Positions 52,746 through 62,624 of a stretch of DNA of 64,000 bases are shown here, piece by piece; position 1 is the stretch's first letter; the number at the start of each line of letters is the position of its first letter. Source of the stretch: Marixanthomonas sp963974425 (GTDB taxonomy: Bacteria > Bacteroidota > Bacteroidia > Flavobacteriales > Flavobacteriaceae); assembly GCF_963974425.1 (NCBI RefSeq), contig NZ_CAXBCK010000002.1:1-64000 (forward strand). The letters are read 5' to 3'. The position numbers were made by a program, and so were the translations under genes. The notes under the pieces were generated by a model that saw only the letters and a list, made by a program, of their open reading frames with translations, had not been told where the DNA came from and searched no databases.

Positions 52746-55700
52746 TATCTGATAGGGATTGTATGTATTCGTCAATGTCTTCAGTCACTTCTTCAGAGAA
52801 GATACCTAAAGGTGGTACAAAGCTATCTACATTGGCCAAGTTGTTCTCGTTCATAATATAAATGTATTGACCGTTTTCTGTTATTTCGCCTGCCGTCTCA
52901 ATTGCCATTGTAATAATTTGGTATTTTTCTTTTTTTGCTAGTTCGTGCAGCATATCATAATTGCTTCCCAAACCTTCTGCTTCGTCTATTGGCATAATTT
53001 TTAATCCTTCTTTGTCCTTTTCTTCTATTAGTGATAGCCTAGCCAAGCATAATAAAGCATTAGCCGCATAGGTTTGTCCATTGCTACCAGAATTGACTTC
53101 TTCGTTTTCGAGTTTTAACTCAAATACCAAATCAAAATAGGATTTTGGGTTCATTAAATCTTCAGGTCCAACTTTAGTACTACCACCAAGTTTTTGAAAT
53201 GCTTTAATCATCATCTCATTAATATCAATCTCTTCACGAAGTTCACTAAATAAACCCGTATAGTTAAGTTGATTATGTAGCTGTTTCCTAAAGGTGGTAA
53301 GCCAATTCTCTGGGTAGTGGATTGATTTTTTAGAAGTTAATGATGCTTTGTTCCCGCCAGTTATACCTCTGTTCCCTTTTTTGAGATAGTTATCAATTTC
53401 ATTAATCTTCGTAAGATATCCTGTATAAACTTTATAAACGTCATTAAAGATGCTTCCTAAAATTTCTACTTTTCTAGAACCGATTTCCTGTATATCTTGA
53501 GTTAGTTTGTTTAACCTTTCTACAATATCGTTTTCAATTAAATCTTCATTGACTTTATGAGTAGGAAATACAGTTGGCAAGAGATAATTTGCCAATTGTC
53601 CTATTGAAGCAGTTTCATCATACGGCAGGTCTTTGGTTATTATCTTTAAATATTCATTGTAAGCAAGTTGTGCTTTATTGGCTTTAGCTTGAAAAGAATT
53701 GTTTCCGCCATTATCAGGATTTAAAGCTTCTTCAATATTTTCATCAAAATTAATTTTTGATTTAAAAAGCTGTTCGTTTGATTGCTTGGTTTCATCTATT
53801 TGTTCTTGTGCCAAAGTGAGTTGTTCTTCTTTTTGCTGTATATCTCTATTTAGGTCTTTGATAGCGTCTAAAAGTTGATGTTTTAGATTTAAGAATGCAA
53901 GTCTAGATTTATTAACAATATCCTTGGAGTACGTTTCGAAAAATAGCTTTTCATCAAAGTTCTTTTCTTTCAAGTTTTTTTCTTTTTCTGTCAGATGTTG
54001 TTCCTCTGAAGCCATTCTTTCTTCTATTAATTGAATATTAATAGGATTATCATCTTCGAAAAGTTCAGACTGTAATTGTTTAATTCTATTTTGATAATTT
54101 TCTAGAAGACTCTTTCTGCTTGTAAATTCCTCATATTCCTTTTGTAAAGACTTATATTTCTCAAGGATTTTAGCTTTGTTCTTTTGTACCTGTATATGAA
54201 GCTTAAAAGAATCTTCAGAAAGGTCTTCCAAACTATTGTCAATTTTGAAATTAAGTAGCTCGTCCTTTCTTTTAAAAAGGTCAATGTGCTTTTCAAGATT
54301 ACTGTATTCAAACAGTGCATTTTTAAGGTGTTCTATATTTTGCTTTTTCGTGATAAGCTTGGATAATTTTTCTTCAACACCTTCCTTTAGTTTAGATAAA
54401 GATTCTATAATATCATTTGGGTCTTCAACATTTAGAGCACGATGTTCTGAACAAGCTATAAACTCATAGACACCATCTAGATTAAGCCAAAACCCGTGTT
54501 CACTTTTATCCTTAATATTTGAATCTATATTGCGAAAAAGCTGCTCTGGAAATGGGACGTACCTCTTGGAATTTTCTTCCGAAGGTTTGACCTTCTCATA
54601 TTTTTGAAAGTAGATTAAAATACTTTCAAGTATATTCGATAGTGGAAAGTCTAAATTATCTACAGCCCAGTTAACCAACGATTCTGGATTGTTTAAGTCT
54701 GAAAATCTTGATAATGATTCCAGCTCTGCTATGTCCTTTTCTAATTCTTTGATTTTTTTTAAATGTTCCTTGCTTTCTTCTTTGTAATCAATTAGCCAAT
54801 TGGATGCATTAAAAGCATCTAGAATATTATTAGTGGTAAGGTATTTTGTAAATTCTTGTAAAGCAGATTTATTATTATTCTCTTGCCGTTGAGAAGCAAA
54901 CCATTTAGTTACTTTTTCAATATTATTATTGTGGGAAGAGAGCCATTTTTCTACTATTTCAATTTGAAGTTTGGACTGACCGATATCTACAAATTGTTCT
55001 GCTATATCATTTTTATCTTCGTTTTTATCAGTTAGTTTGATAACTTTTTTCATAACGCCCAACAGCTCTTCGAAATCCTCTATTTTTAATTTCAGAATTT
55101 CATTTTCGAGAAATTGTAGCTCGTTCTTTTTTAAATTTAGTTCTTTGGCTATTTTGAGCTTCTTGGTAGTTGTTTTCTTTTTGAAAGTATTCCAGTAACT
55201 GAACTTTTTTACTAAATATTGCGTGTAGATGGTCTTGTAGTTATTTTGTTTTTCTAGGATAGTTTTTAGTAAAACTTGCTTGTCATTTATAAGTTCGATT
55301 TCTTGAGAATATCTTTTGTGTTCGTAGAAGTCATTATTTATATTTTCAACTTCTTCATTGTACTTTTCTATAATGGCATTTTTTTCATCATCGCCAAAAA
55401 GGAATTTTTTTAAATCTTCAGATTCAGTTTTAAAACCTTTCCCTCTTGAGAAAGACCTTAAGATATTTGCATAAGTTTTGAGAGTTTCATCTTTCGTTAA
55501 ATCCAAAGACAAAATGGCATTATCGTAAAGGATTTGGTGGTAATCCTTTCTTCTGAAATATTTCATCCTAGCAAATTCAACCCGTTCGCAAAGATTCTTA
55601 AGTGTATCAATCTTATTGTCTATTATTAAATCCTTATTGAAAACTGGCTTATTCAAAGTAGTCAGATCATCCCAATCGTAGCCGTTTTGAATAATGAACA

Positions 55701-56040
55701 TTTCTGCCGCATTGCTTGTTCCTTCAATGTAAACCCCAATAACAAAAAAATTTTTTGGGCTAACCTCAATGTTCAGAAAAATATAACCTCTAGTTGATGA
55801 ATGGCCTTTTTTTGTAATTAGCATCCCTTTGACATTTCTTTGCTTATTACCTTCAGTTGCAGATTTAAATTCACTTGAACCTACGAGAACCAACTGAATC
55901 ATATCTGCAATCATACTCTTTCCGCTACCACTCTCGCCACTGAAGTCTGTTCTATATGGATGAAAAAGGTAATCGGCATTGAAATGCTGTTTGATACTAA
56001 TCGTGGACAGACTGTATATACGTGGATAATTATTCTGCAT
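52738..56040 (-). CDS. jetC: Wadjet SMC-like ATPase JetC
   Basis: An 1100-residue SMC-family protein: Walker A SGESGSGKSMIADM at about residues 34-46, long coiled coils interrupted by a hinge around 450-560, and a C-terminal head with the ABC signature-like NGQTYAANALLCLARLSLI and Walker B MPIDEAEGLG. It extrudes DNA loops together with JetA and JetB. The start overlaps jetB by 11 bases. The length is typical of JetC. Confidence 0.92.
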   Translation of the reverse strand: MQNNYPRIYSLSTISIKQHFNADYLFHPYRTDFSGESGSGKSMIADMIQLVLVGSSEFKSATEGNKQRNVKGMLITKKGHSSTRGYIFLNIEVSPKNFFVIGVYIEGTSNAAEMFIIQNGYDWDDLTTLNKPVFNKDLIIDNKIDTLKNLCERVEFARMKYFRRKDYHQILYDNAILSLDLTKDETLKTYANILRSFSRGKGFKTESEDLKKFLFGDDEKNAIIEKYNEEVENINNDFYEHKRYSQEIELINDKQVLLKTILEKQNNYKTIYTQYLVKKFSYWNTFKKKTTTKKLKIAKELNLKKNELQFLENEILKLKIEDFEELLGVMKKVIKLTDKNEDKNDIAEQFVDIGQSKLQIEIVEKWLSSHNNNIEKVTKWFASQRQENNNKSALQEFTKYLTTNNILDAFNASNWLIDYKEESKEHLKKIKELEKDIAELESLSRFSDLNNPESLVNWAVDNLDFPLSNILESILIYFQKYEKVKPSEENSKRYVPFPEQLFRNIDSNIKDKSEHGFWLNLDGVYEFIACSEHRALNVEDPNDIIESLSKLKEGVEEKLSKLITKKQNIEHLKNALFEYSNLEKHIDLFKRKDELLNFKIDNSLEDLSEDSFKLHIQVQKNKAKILEKYKSLQKEYEEFTSRKSLLENYQNRIKQLQSELFEDDNPINIQLIEERMASEEQHLTEKEKNLKEKNFDEKLFFETYSKDIVNKSRLAFLNLKHQLLDAIKDLNRDIQQKEEQLTLAQEQIDETKQSNEQLFKSKINFDENIEEALNPDNGGNNSFQAKANKAQLAYNEYLKIITKDLPYDETASIGQLANYLLPTVFPTHKVNEDLIENDIVERLNKLTQDIQEIGSRKVEILGSIFNDVYKVYTGYLTKINEIDNYLKKGNRGITGGNKASLTSKKSIHYPENWLTTFRKQLHNQLNYTGLFSELREEIDINEMMIKAFQKLGGSTKVGPEDLMNPKSYFDLVFELKLENEEVNSGSNGQTYAANALLCLARLSLIEEKDKEGLKIMPIDEAEGLGSNYDMLHELAKKEKYQIITMAIETAGEITENGQYIYIMNENNLANVDSFVPPLGIFSEEVTEDIDEYIQSLSDNE

Positions 56041-56710
56041 CTTTTAATTCCTTTATCAAATCGTCAATCGTTTCGATTTGGGGTTGATAGTTAATACGCA
56101 AGCGTTCAAAAGATGGCATTATTTTGAATTTATTCTTCTCATCTTCTCTTTCCCATTTTAACCAGCCCAAATCCCCAAATTTTTCAAAAGCCTTGGAAAT
56201 TACTGTTTCAAATCTTTGGTCACTCAAATCTGTACTCTTATCGGAAGAATTGTCGTTTATCAGTTTCCTTAATGCATTTTTCTGTTCTTCATATTCCTCA
56301 TATAAGAGGGTAGTGAATTCAGATACACTATCCAGCTCGATGTTTCCATCGAGCTTAAACATTTTTAGGAATAACATTCCTATAATGATATATTCGCTTT
56401 TTAGATAATCCCGATTGTCAGATGGTACATTGCCCTTACCGTCTTCATTAAAGTTTAAATAGTAGTAGTTGTTAAAGTCAGTACCTTCTTTTATGAGATT
56501 TAAATTGAAAAAATCTTTATAATAGTTTTTAAGTGATTCATAGTTTTCAGACTCGTTTAAAAATCGATATAAGTTTACATTTAAGGGATATTCCCTTTGA
56601 ATATGAATACCATTTCTAAGTGTGTAATCAAGTTTTGCAAAAATGCTTTTTGCCTTCTTAATGTTTAAAAAACTATAGGTATCTATTTTTTCTGTATTGT
56701 CATCTGCCAT
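56030..56710 (-). CDS. jetB: Wadjet subunit JetB (KITE-like)
   Basis: A 226-residue, acidic, mostly helical protein: winged-helix KITE proteins of the MukE type have this size and position. GDLGWLKWEREDEKNKFKIMPS near the C terminus looks like the last wing. It overlaps jetA by 28 and jetC by 11 bases. The name rests mainly on gene order jetA-jetB-jetC-jetD and size. Confidence 0.87.
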   Translation of the reverse strand: MADDNTEKIDTYSFLNIKKAKSIFAKLDYTLRNGIHIQREYPLNVNLYRFLNESENYESLKNYYKDFFNLNLIKEGTDFNNYYYLNFNEDGKGNVPSDNRDYLKSEYIIIGMLFLKMFKLDGNIELDSVSEFTTLLYEEYEEQKNALRKLINDNSSDKSTDLSDQRFETVISKAFEKFGDLGWLKWEREDEKNKFKIMPSFERLRINYQPQIETIDDLIKELKDAE

Positions 56711-58002
56711 AAGGAAATTCCTTTTTTTCTTGTGTCGTACACAGGTTCTTTTTTAACACCTACATTGTATTTATTCCTGTTTGTAGTGTTCTTTCTTATA
56801 ATATTATGGGCTGTTTTAACAGCGATTATAAGTTGGTCTTCTTTTAGAATTTTAAAGAAAAGAGGTGTAAAATCAAGAAAACCTTGTAGTTCTAATTCTT
56901 TTAATGCTAAATTGGTCCAATAACGAATTCTCTCTTTGTCCTGCTTCCATTTCAAGGTCTTTTCTAATAGTTCTTTTCTTTTAGAAACATCGACCTTTCT
57001 TTTTGTAACCTCAATAGGCAGTTTGGGACTGATTTCCCTCATTGGGATAACATTGAATTTAAGATTGTGAGTTGTGGACTTTACGACTAACCCTGAAAGG
57101 TTATTAGGAAACTGTATTCTTTTTGAACTTCCTTCCCTAGCTACTACTGATTGTTGTAGTAGATAGTCAATGAACTTGTTAGTTTTTCTATCAAAATTCT
57201 TTTTGTTGAAATCATAAATGAATTCTCTAATTCGTGGCTTTATTTTTTCAATTCTTTTACTTACCTGTTCTAACTGGCTTCTAGAATTATCGTGAAAATT
57301 TTGAACCCTATAAATATTTGAGATATAGTTTTGTCCTTTATTCTCTTCGAGAAGACCAATTAAAAGGTCATCTATATCATAGGAAATCTGAAATGCATTT
57401 CTAAGTTCGAATGCTTGTTCCTTAATTACTTCAAGACGTATTTCAATACCTTTAAGAACATCGAGTATGCCTTGGTTTTCAGAATTTATTTCTGTCTTAA
57501 AATCCTTTACAGAATCGTTAACCTGTTGGTCTAATATTTCTATTTGTGAAGTAAGTTCGGGAAGTCTAATCTCAAAATGGTCTTCAATCCATTCATCAAA
57601 GTCTCTATTTTGCTCAATGTTTTCAGTGAGACTTTTGTGCAATTCGGCAAAGAACCGTTTGATTTTAGCTGGATTGTATTTTTCGATTAAACGCTTTTCA
57701 ATATTCTGACAAAGTTCTAATCCGTATTTTTTGAATTGATAGGTTTTCTTAGATGCGTTTCTCCATAGAAAAGACTCTTGAAACCTTAATATTATAGAAT
57801 TATTTCTGTTGTATTCAGTCCTCGAACTTTCATTGCCCTGATCTTTAAAGACCTTGGTTATAGTTGATATAATATTCTCTTCTGTGAAGTCATTATCCTT
57901 GTATTTTGCATATAGAGATAAAAGGATTAACCCATCATTTCTTTCTGGAATTAATTTCTCATATTGGTCTTTTGCTTCTCTATATAGGTTAAAGCTGTCC
58001 AC
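56683..58002 (-). CDS. jetA: Wadjet kleisin-like subunit JetA
   Basis: A 439-residue MukF/kleisin-like protein. The N terminus (SFNLYREAKDQYEKLIPERNDG, LILLSLYAKYKDNDF) is winged-helix-like. The centre (about 120-260) is a long helical bundle, including the motif AKIKRFFAELHKSLTENIEQ. The C terminus forms the winged helix that contacts JetC (FTPLFFKILKEDQLIIAV). It begins the Wadjet part 13 bases after the gajB stop, so all are on one message. Confidence 0.87.
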   Translation of the reverse strand: MDSFNLYREAKDQYEKLIPERNDGLILLSLYAKYKDNDFTEENIISTITKVFKDQGNESSRTEYNRNNSIILRFQESFLWRNASKKTYQFKKYGLELCQNIEKRLIEKYNPAKIKRFFAELHKSLTENIEQNRDFDEWIEDHFEIRLPELTSQIEILDQQVNDSVKDFKTEINSENQGILDVLKGIEIRLEVIKEQAFELRNAFQISYDIDDLLIGLLEENKGQNYISNIYRVQNFHDNSRSQLEQVSKRIEKIKPRIREFIYDFNKKNFDRKTNKFIDYLLQQSVVAREGSSKRIQFPNNLSGLVVKSTTHNLKFNVIPMREISPKLPIEVTKRKVDVSKRKELLEKTLKWKQDKERIRYWTNLALKELELQGFLDFTPLFFKILKEDQLIIAVKTAHNIIRKNTTNRNKYNVGVKKEPVYDTRKKGISLWQMTIQKK

Positions 58003-58015
58003 AATCTCTTTTAAA

Positions 58016-59920
58016 TTAATTTAAATCAATAACATTTTCAACTCCAAACCATTCAATTGCTTTTGCTAATACAGCTTCATTGGGTGAATTAAAATATATG
58101 GCTAACTTTTCTTTAGACCTTGTACAACAAACGTAGAATAATTTTTGTGTTCTTTCTAATACAGATTCAGAACCTTCAACTAAAAACAGGTTTTTAAAAT
58201 TATAATTATTCCATCCTCCATTGTCTAAAATCACTAATACATTATCAAATTCTGCTCCTTTAGTTTTATGTTGTGTTGAAAAAGGTGTAAAACCTTCTAA
58301 ATAAATATATAATTTTTGGAACTCCTTATATTTTACATTCTTAACTCTGTTAAACAAATATTCCTTATCAGCAATAAACCTTTCTAATTTATCATCAATT
58401 AAGCAAACACCATTTTCATTAGCTTCATTTATTACTTCTTCAATAGTTTTTTCTCCAACATTAATCAATGATTCAATATTTGTTTTTAAAACTTTTTTGT
58501 CCTCTATTTTACGTATGTTAAATCTATAGTCTGTGGCTCTTAGAAACTCATTATATCGGTTATTTGAATACAGAAAAATATTGTTTTCTATTTTAAATAA
58601 ATGTCTTATTAGAGCATCTCGCTTTGAACCTTTTTTATTTTCATCATCCTCACTTTGTTTCTTATCATCAAGTAATTGGTCTTTATCTACATATATTTTC
58701 GAGAAAACCTCCCAATTCTGATTTCTGGCTACATCATACAATTCAGGATTATCATCGATAAATTGTTGCATTCGATTTGTAGGACTTACACCTACTAAGA
58801 AATCTGAAACTTTTCCAAAAGTCATAGCAGAGAAATCTTCATCAACTCCATTATCTTTGATATATTTTCGAACTCGATTTTTGTATTGTATTATACCATC
58901 ACTATTGTAAATATTCATCAAATTTCTAATTCCAGCTTTGTCTGCTATTAGATTATGGGTTAAATTAAGTTCTTTAGTGTTTTTAGAGTCATTAAAATCC
59001 CAACCAAGATGTTCTTTTACTACTTCAATATTGTTATCATCGGAATATAAAAACTGAACATCTCCGACTTTTAAAGTGCCGTCATTATTCATATTTGGAG
59101 CATTATTATCATCCGATTCAGTTTGTACCAAACCATCTGTTCTTAGCCTATTGGCTAAATCAATAACTAATTTTGGATTTCTTCTATTTTGTTGTTTTTT
59201 AACTTCTCGAACTTTATCATCTTCTTCACCTTTATATTCATCTAAATTGCCAACAGTATTATCGTATATACATTGCATTGCATCTCCAAAAAAACCAATA
59301 ATATTTTTTTTATTACTTAGTTTAAAATGTTCTAAAAAAATCTCTATTACCAATTTACTAGTATCTTGATATTCATCTACAAAAATGAACTTAAATCTAT
59401 CTTTAAGGATATCATTTAGCTTTGGGTATGTTTGAAACAAGTGATTAGCCAATATCAATAATTCATCGTGAGATATAATACCTTCTTGTAAACGTAAATA
59501 CTCTTTATATTGAATTCCTTTTTCTAAACCATTAAAAAAATCGTCTGGAACAGGGCTAACACTTGAAATATTAATTCTGGTAATTAAATCATCATTAGCT
59601 AAAACAATAAGACTTTGTTTTAGTTCTTTTTGAAAATGCTTAATATTATCCCATAAGAAATCGTGAATTGTAGTAACATTTAAATTTTTATGATTTACTC
59701 TTTCTTCAATTTCTTTCACAGCAGCATTAGTATATGTCATACAAGCAACTTTTGAAGTAGGGAAATCTTCAATGCATTTTTTAATAACTTGAACTAGAGT
59801 ATATGTTTTTCCACTACCAGCTCCACCACTTAACAAGAAATTATTACCATTTCCAATGTGGTTAATTATCTGTTTAAATTCATCTAATACTTCTATATCT
59901 CCTTCTACTACTTTAGCCAT
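58016..59920 (-). CDS. gajB: Gabija UvrD/Rep-like helicase GajB
   Basis: A 634-residue superfamily 1 helicase. Walker A SGGAGSGKTYT is at about residues 31-41, ACMTYTNAAVKEI is motif Ia, D182-E183 lie in VDEYQDT (motif II), FFGDAMQCIY is motif III, and motifs V/VI are FSTQHKTKGAEFDNVLVI and YVCCTRSKEKL. It is longer than typical GajB (about 500) owing to a central insertion between about 270 and 480. It overlaps gajA by 13 bases. In Gabija GajB senses DNA ends or nucleotide depletion and activates the GajA nuclease. Confidence 0.88.
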   Translation of the reverse strand: MAKVVEGDIEVLDEFKQIINHIGNGNNFLLSGGAGSGKTYTLVQVIKKCIEDFPTSKVACMTYTNAAVKEIEERVNHKNLNVTTIHDFLWDNIKHFQKELKQSLIVLANDDLITRINISSVSPVPDDFFNGLEKGIQYKEYLRLQEGIISHDELLILANHLFQTYPKLNDILKDRFKFIFVDEYQDTSKLVIEIFLEHFKLSNKKNIIGFFGDAMQCIYDNTVGNLDEYKGEEDDKVREVKKQQNRRNPKLVIDLANRLRTDGLVQTESDDNNAPNMNNDGTLKVGDVQFLYSDDNNIEVVKEHLGWDFNDSKNTKELNLTHNLIADKAGIRNLMNIYNSDGIIQYKNRVRKYIKDNGVDEDFSAMTFGKVSDFLVGVSPTNRMQQFIDDNPELYDVARNQNWEVFSKIYVDKDQLLDDKKQSEDDENKKGSKRDALIRHLFKIENNIFLYSNNRYNEFLRATDYRFNIRKIEDKKVLKTNIESLINVGEKTIEEVINEANENGVCLIDDKLERFIADKEYLFNRVKNVKYKEFQKLYIYLEGFTPFSTQHKTKGAEFDNVLVILDNGGWNNYNFKNLFLVEGSESVLERTQKLFYVCCTRSKEKLAIYFNSPNEAVLAKAIEWFGVENVIDLN

Positions 59921-61995
59921 AATAATCCTTCTTTAATGTATAGAGGTATTTCCCAATTATTAAATTCTTCGTTTGTATGGAATAAAATATCCAGCGCGAA
60001 ATGTGTTTTTTTTCTAATACATTCTTCAGCTAATTTATAAGAATCATTTGCTGCAACATCAAAATACGCTCTATTCTTTAATCCTCTAAAGGATTCTTTT
60101 TTTCCATTAATGAATTCTCTATTGATTTGAATAAATGCGTCCTCAAAACTTCTAGCATTTACCCCATTTTCCATTGTTTGATAAACAACACAAAGGTTTC
60201 CATTTACATCAACTTGCCATTCTTCTACATTTTTTGAAACTTTCTTTTCATCAATTGTAAATGCCTTCAACTCGTCTAAAGTGGCATTATTAAAAAATAA
60301 TTTTAGAGCATCATTAGAATAATTAGTACCTAAAGCAACTCGACACTTTTTAGTATCATCACCCACAGAATCCAGATCGGTTATTATTAAGGATTTTATT
60401 CCTATAAACTCAATAAATTTTTCAAAAATCTGCGAATATGCTCCAACCTCGATTATAGAAATATTTTGAGAGGACAAAGGAAGTTTTGGGTCTTTATCTG
60501 CCAAAGCGATATATCTTCTTTCTTCATCTTTATCTAACTTTTTCATTAGAGTTGGAATCAAAATTCTTTCTGTATCGCCTTCAATTAAAATGGCTTTGTC
60601 TGCGAAGAATATTTCAGCTCTACTTATAGTTAAGTACTGTTTTAAAAATTGATACTGTGTTAAATCAGCTTCATACTGTTTTTTAAGGTCTATTAGATTT
60701 TTTGCAATTACATTGTTTTCATCTTCTTTTTTCAGATATTTTACATTATCAAAATTGCTTTCAGAAACTATGTGAGAAGAATGTGTTGTTATTACAGTTT
60801 GTAGTTTTCTATTATCACCATCTTCTCGAACTATTCCTTGGTCAAGTAAAGACTTTATATTTTTAATAAAAACATACTGCATTTGAGGATGTGTATGCGC
60901 TTCAGGTTCTTCAATAAATAACAAGTTTATATCGGCAGGCTTTTCATCTTTACTCTTTTTAAATTCTTGTATTAATATTTCAATCTGAAATATCATACTA
61001 ATCAAGTTCATATATCCCAAACCATTATTATATTCAGGTAAAGTTGTGTCATTATGTTTGTACATAACTGTTGTGTTTCCTGATAATAATTCTCTGTGCT
61101 GTAAAGAAGATTCTATTTTAATGGTGGAATCATCACTTTTAATACCTCCAAATAATCGTACTTTTTCAACAACAACTTCGAATAGAGTTTCATAAATTTC
61201 TGATAGCGCATAATCTGTTGTTATTAGTTCTTCTTTAAATTGCTCTATTTTTTCATTTTGCTCATCTGTTTTCTCTGTTTCATTATAAATTTCTGATGTT
61301 TGACCTGATAGTGTTTGATCATTCTCCTTATTTGTTACACTTCTTTTAGCACTAATAAATTTAAAACTTATAATATCTTTAGTTGATATTTTTTCCACAT
61401 CTAAATCAATGAAATTATCTTCATTTTCAATTTCATCAATTCTATTGTATTCTATAGATTTTCGACTAGATTTAAAGAACTCCCCTTGATATATTTTTAA
61501 AAAATAAAATATATCTCTCAGTCTATAGTTTTCGTCCTCACCAAGTTTTACAACTTCTTTAGCTTGAAATTCAGTATACTTTTGCTTGATTTTCTCTAAT
61601 GAATCGTATGTTAAATGATATTCAAAACCTAAAACAATAAACTTGTTTTCAGGGTCTAAGTCCATCATAACTCTGCTAAGGTTAGCTAAGTTATCGTCTT
61701 CATTATACTCGATAAAAAGTTTAAGTTTTATACCTACTGATTTATAATTTTCTTGTAACGGAATTTCCTCTTCAATTAAGGTTCTTAATTCATTTTTAAA
61801 ATCTATATTGAAATCATCAAATGAAAACCTACTTTTATCAGAACCATTTAAAAAACTATTTATGACTGTTAATAGTGAAGTCTTCCCTGTATTGTTTTTA
61901 CCAATTACCAAAGACATTATTTCTTCTAAATCAATTGAAAACTTCTTTAAGAGTCTGTAGTTTTCAATTTTTATCTTTTTAATTTTCATAAACAA
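59908..61995 (-). CDS. gajA: Gabija OLD-family ATPase/TOPRIM nuclease GajA
   Basis: A 695-residue protein. The ABC-like ATPase half has Walker A GKNNTGKTSLL (about 32-42) and INLLFIEEPEAHTHPQMQYVF (Walker B region), ITTHSSHIVSES being the switch. The C-terminal TOPRIM nuclease has the metal-binding E in AILIEGDTERILIPTL, then IEVGAYSQIFEKFIE and LIITDLDSVGD with the DxD. It is about 100 residues longer than common GajA. The start at 61,995 begins MFMKIKKI; a second ATG six bases in is equally possible. It heads the eight-gene operon. Confidence 0.88.
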   Translation of the reverse strand: MFMKIKKIKIENYRLLKKFSIDLEEIMSLVIGKNNTGKTSLLTVINSFLNGSDKSRFSFDDFNIDFKNELRTLIEEEIPLQENYKSVGIKLKLFIEYNEDDNLANLSRVMMDLDPENKFIVLGFEYHLTYDSLEKIKQKYTEFQAKEVVKLGEDENYRLRDIFYFLKIYQGEFFKSSRKSIEYNRIDEIENEDNFIDLDVEKISTKDIISFKFISAKRSVTNKENDQTLSGQTSEIYNETEKTDEQNEKIEQFKEELITTDYALSEIYETLFEVVVEKVRLFGGIKSDDSTIKIESSLQHRELLSGNTTVMYKHNDTTLPEYNNGLGYMNLISMIFQIEILIQEFKKSKDEKPADINLLFIEEPEAHTHPQMQYVFIKNIKSLLDQGIVREDGDNRKLQTVITTHSSHIVSESNFDNVKYLKKEDENNVIAKNLIDLKKQYEADLTQYQFLKQYLTISRAEIFFADKAILIEGDTERILIPTLMKKLDKDEERRYIALADKDPKLPLSSQNISIIEVGAYSQIFEKFIEFIGIKSLIITDLDSVGDDTKKCRVALGTNYSNDALKLFFNNATLDELKAFTIDEKKVSKNVEEWQVDVNGNLCVVYQTMENGVNARSFEDAFIQINREFINGKKESFRGLKNRAYFDVAANDSYKLAEECIRKKTHFALDILFHTNEEFNNWEIPLYIKEGLLWLK

Positions 61996-62017
61996 TTCAT
62001 TTTTTAATAACCTAAAA

Positions 62018-62045
62018 TAAAAAAGCTAATGAATTATCATTAGCT
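62018..62045 (-). terminator. Terminator/attenuator hairpin upstream of gajA
   Basis: On the minus strand a 9-bp stem AGCTAATGA / TCATTAGCT with a four-base loop is followed by a run of U, ending about 20 bases before gajA. A second hairpin (GAGAC / GTCTC, 62,067-62,084) lies just upstream. It may end the upstream XRE transcript or attenuate the operon. Confidence 0.65.
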
Positions 62046-62212
62046 CTTGAAATTATAATATAACCTGAGACTATTTACTGTCTCTAAATATACAAATTAT
62101 GCAGTTGATTTATTACGGTTTACCACAATTTGTTAAAATTTGATTAGGTATTAAATTCTCTTACCCTTACTTTCCTTATCAAATAAAATCAAATTTAATT
62201 TGACGGTTTAAT

Positions 62213-62254
62213 ATTTAAAAGTAGCATTAAAAATTAAGGAAGCTTGGGAAGCTT
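62213..62254 (+). pseudogene. C-terminal remnant of a tyrosine recombinase gene
   Basis: The frame reads YLKVALKIKEAWEA and stop. It matches the C terminus of the integrase at 43,506-44,741, which ends YLKLSSLEAALKLKEAWGV, with a short deletion and substitutions. Upstream the frame is closed by a stop, so the rest of the gene is gone. It marks a former integrase and probably an old element boundary. Confidence 0.6.
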
Positions 62255-62277
62255 AACTTTTCTACTTTATTTACTAA

Positions 62278-62502
62278 TTAAAAATCAAATAACTCCTTGG
62301 TTTCTATCTTCAAAGCCAACGCAATACTATTAACAGCCGCAATGGATGTGTTTATTTGTCCTAATTCTATTCTACTAATCTGAGAATACTCCAAACCTGA
62401 ATCAAAGGCAAGTTTCGTCATTGATATTTTTTTGGATTTTCTAACCTTACGAAGGTTCTTGCCAAACTTTTTCACAAATATTTTATCCTCTTGAGTTTTC
62501 AC
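62278..62502 (-). CDS. XRE-family transcriptional regulator
   Basis: A 74-residue helix-turn-helix protein: FGKNLRKVRKSKKISMTKLA, then GLEYSQISRIELGQINTSI. It has only the DNA-binding domain, as in small phage- or element-type regulators. A perfect 26-bp palindrome lies 30 bases upstream of its start and is its likely operator. It is the only regulator next to the Gabija-Wadjet operon on the same strand, so it may control it, with the hairpin before gajA as a barrier between them. Confidence 0.85.
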   Translation of the reverse strand: MKTQEDKIFVKKFGKNLRKVRKSKKISMTKLAFDSGLEYSQISRIELGQINTSIAAVNSIALALKIETKELFDF

Positions 62503-62531
62503 TCAAGCAATTTCGAAAGATGTAACATCAT

Positions 62532-62557
62532 AAAATATAGCAAATTTGCTATATTTT
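62532..62557. promoter_or_regulatory. 26-bp perfect palindrome, likely operator of the XRE regulator
   Basis: AAAATATAGCAAA / TTTGCTATATTTT, a perfect inverted repeat without spacer between the divergent regulator and the orphan gene at 62,625. Its symmetry and position fit a dimeric regulator controlling both directions. Confidence 0.65.
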
Positions 62558-62624
62558 TTATTATATTTGACAGACCTTGATTCTTTTAAAATTTATAAAG
62601 TAGCACAAAAATATTGACAGAAAA

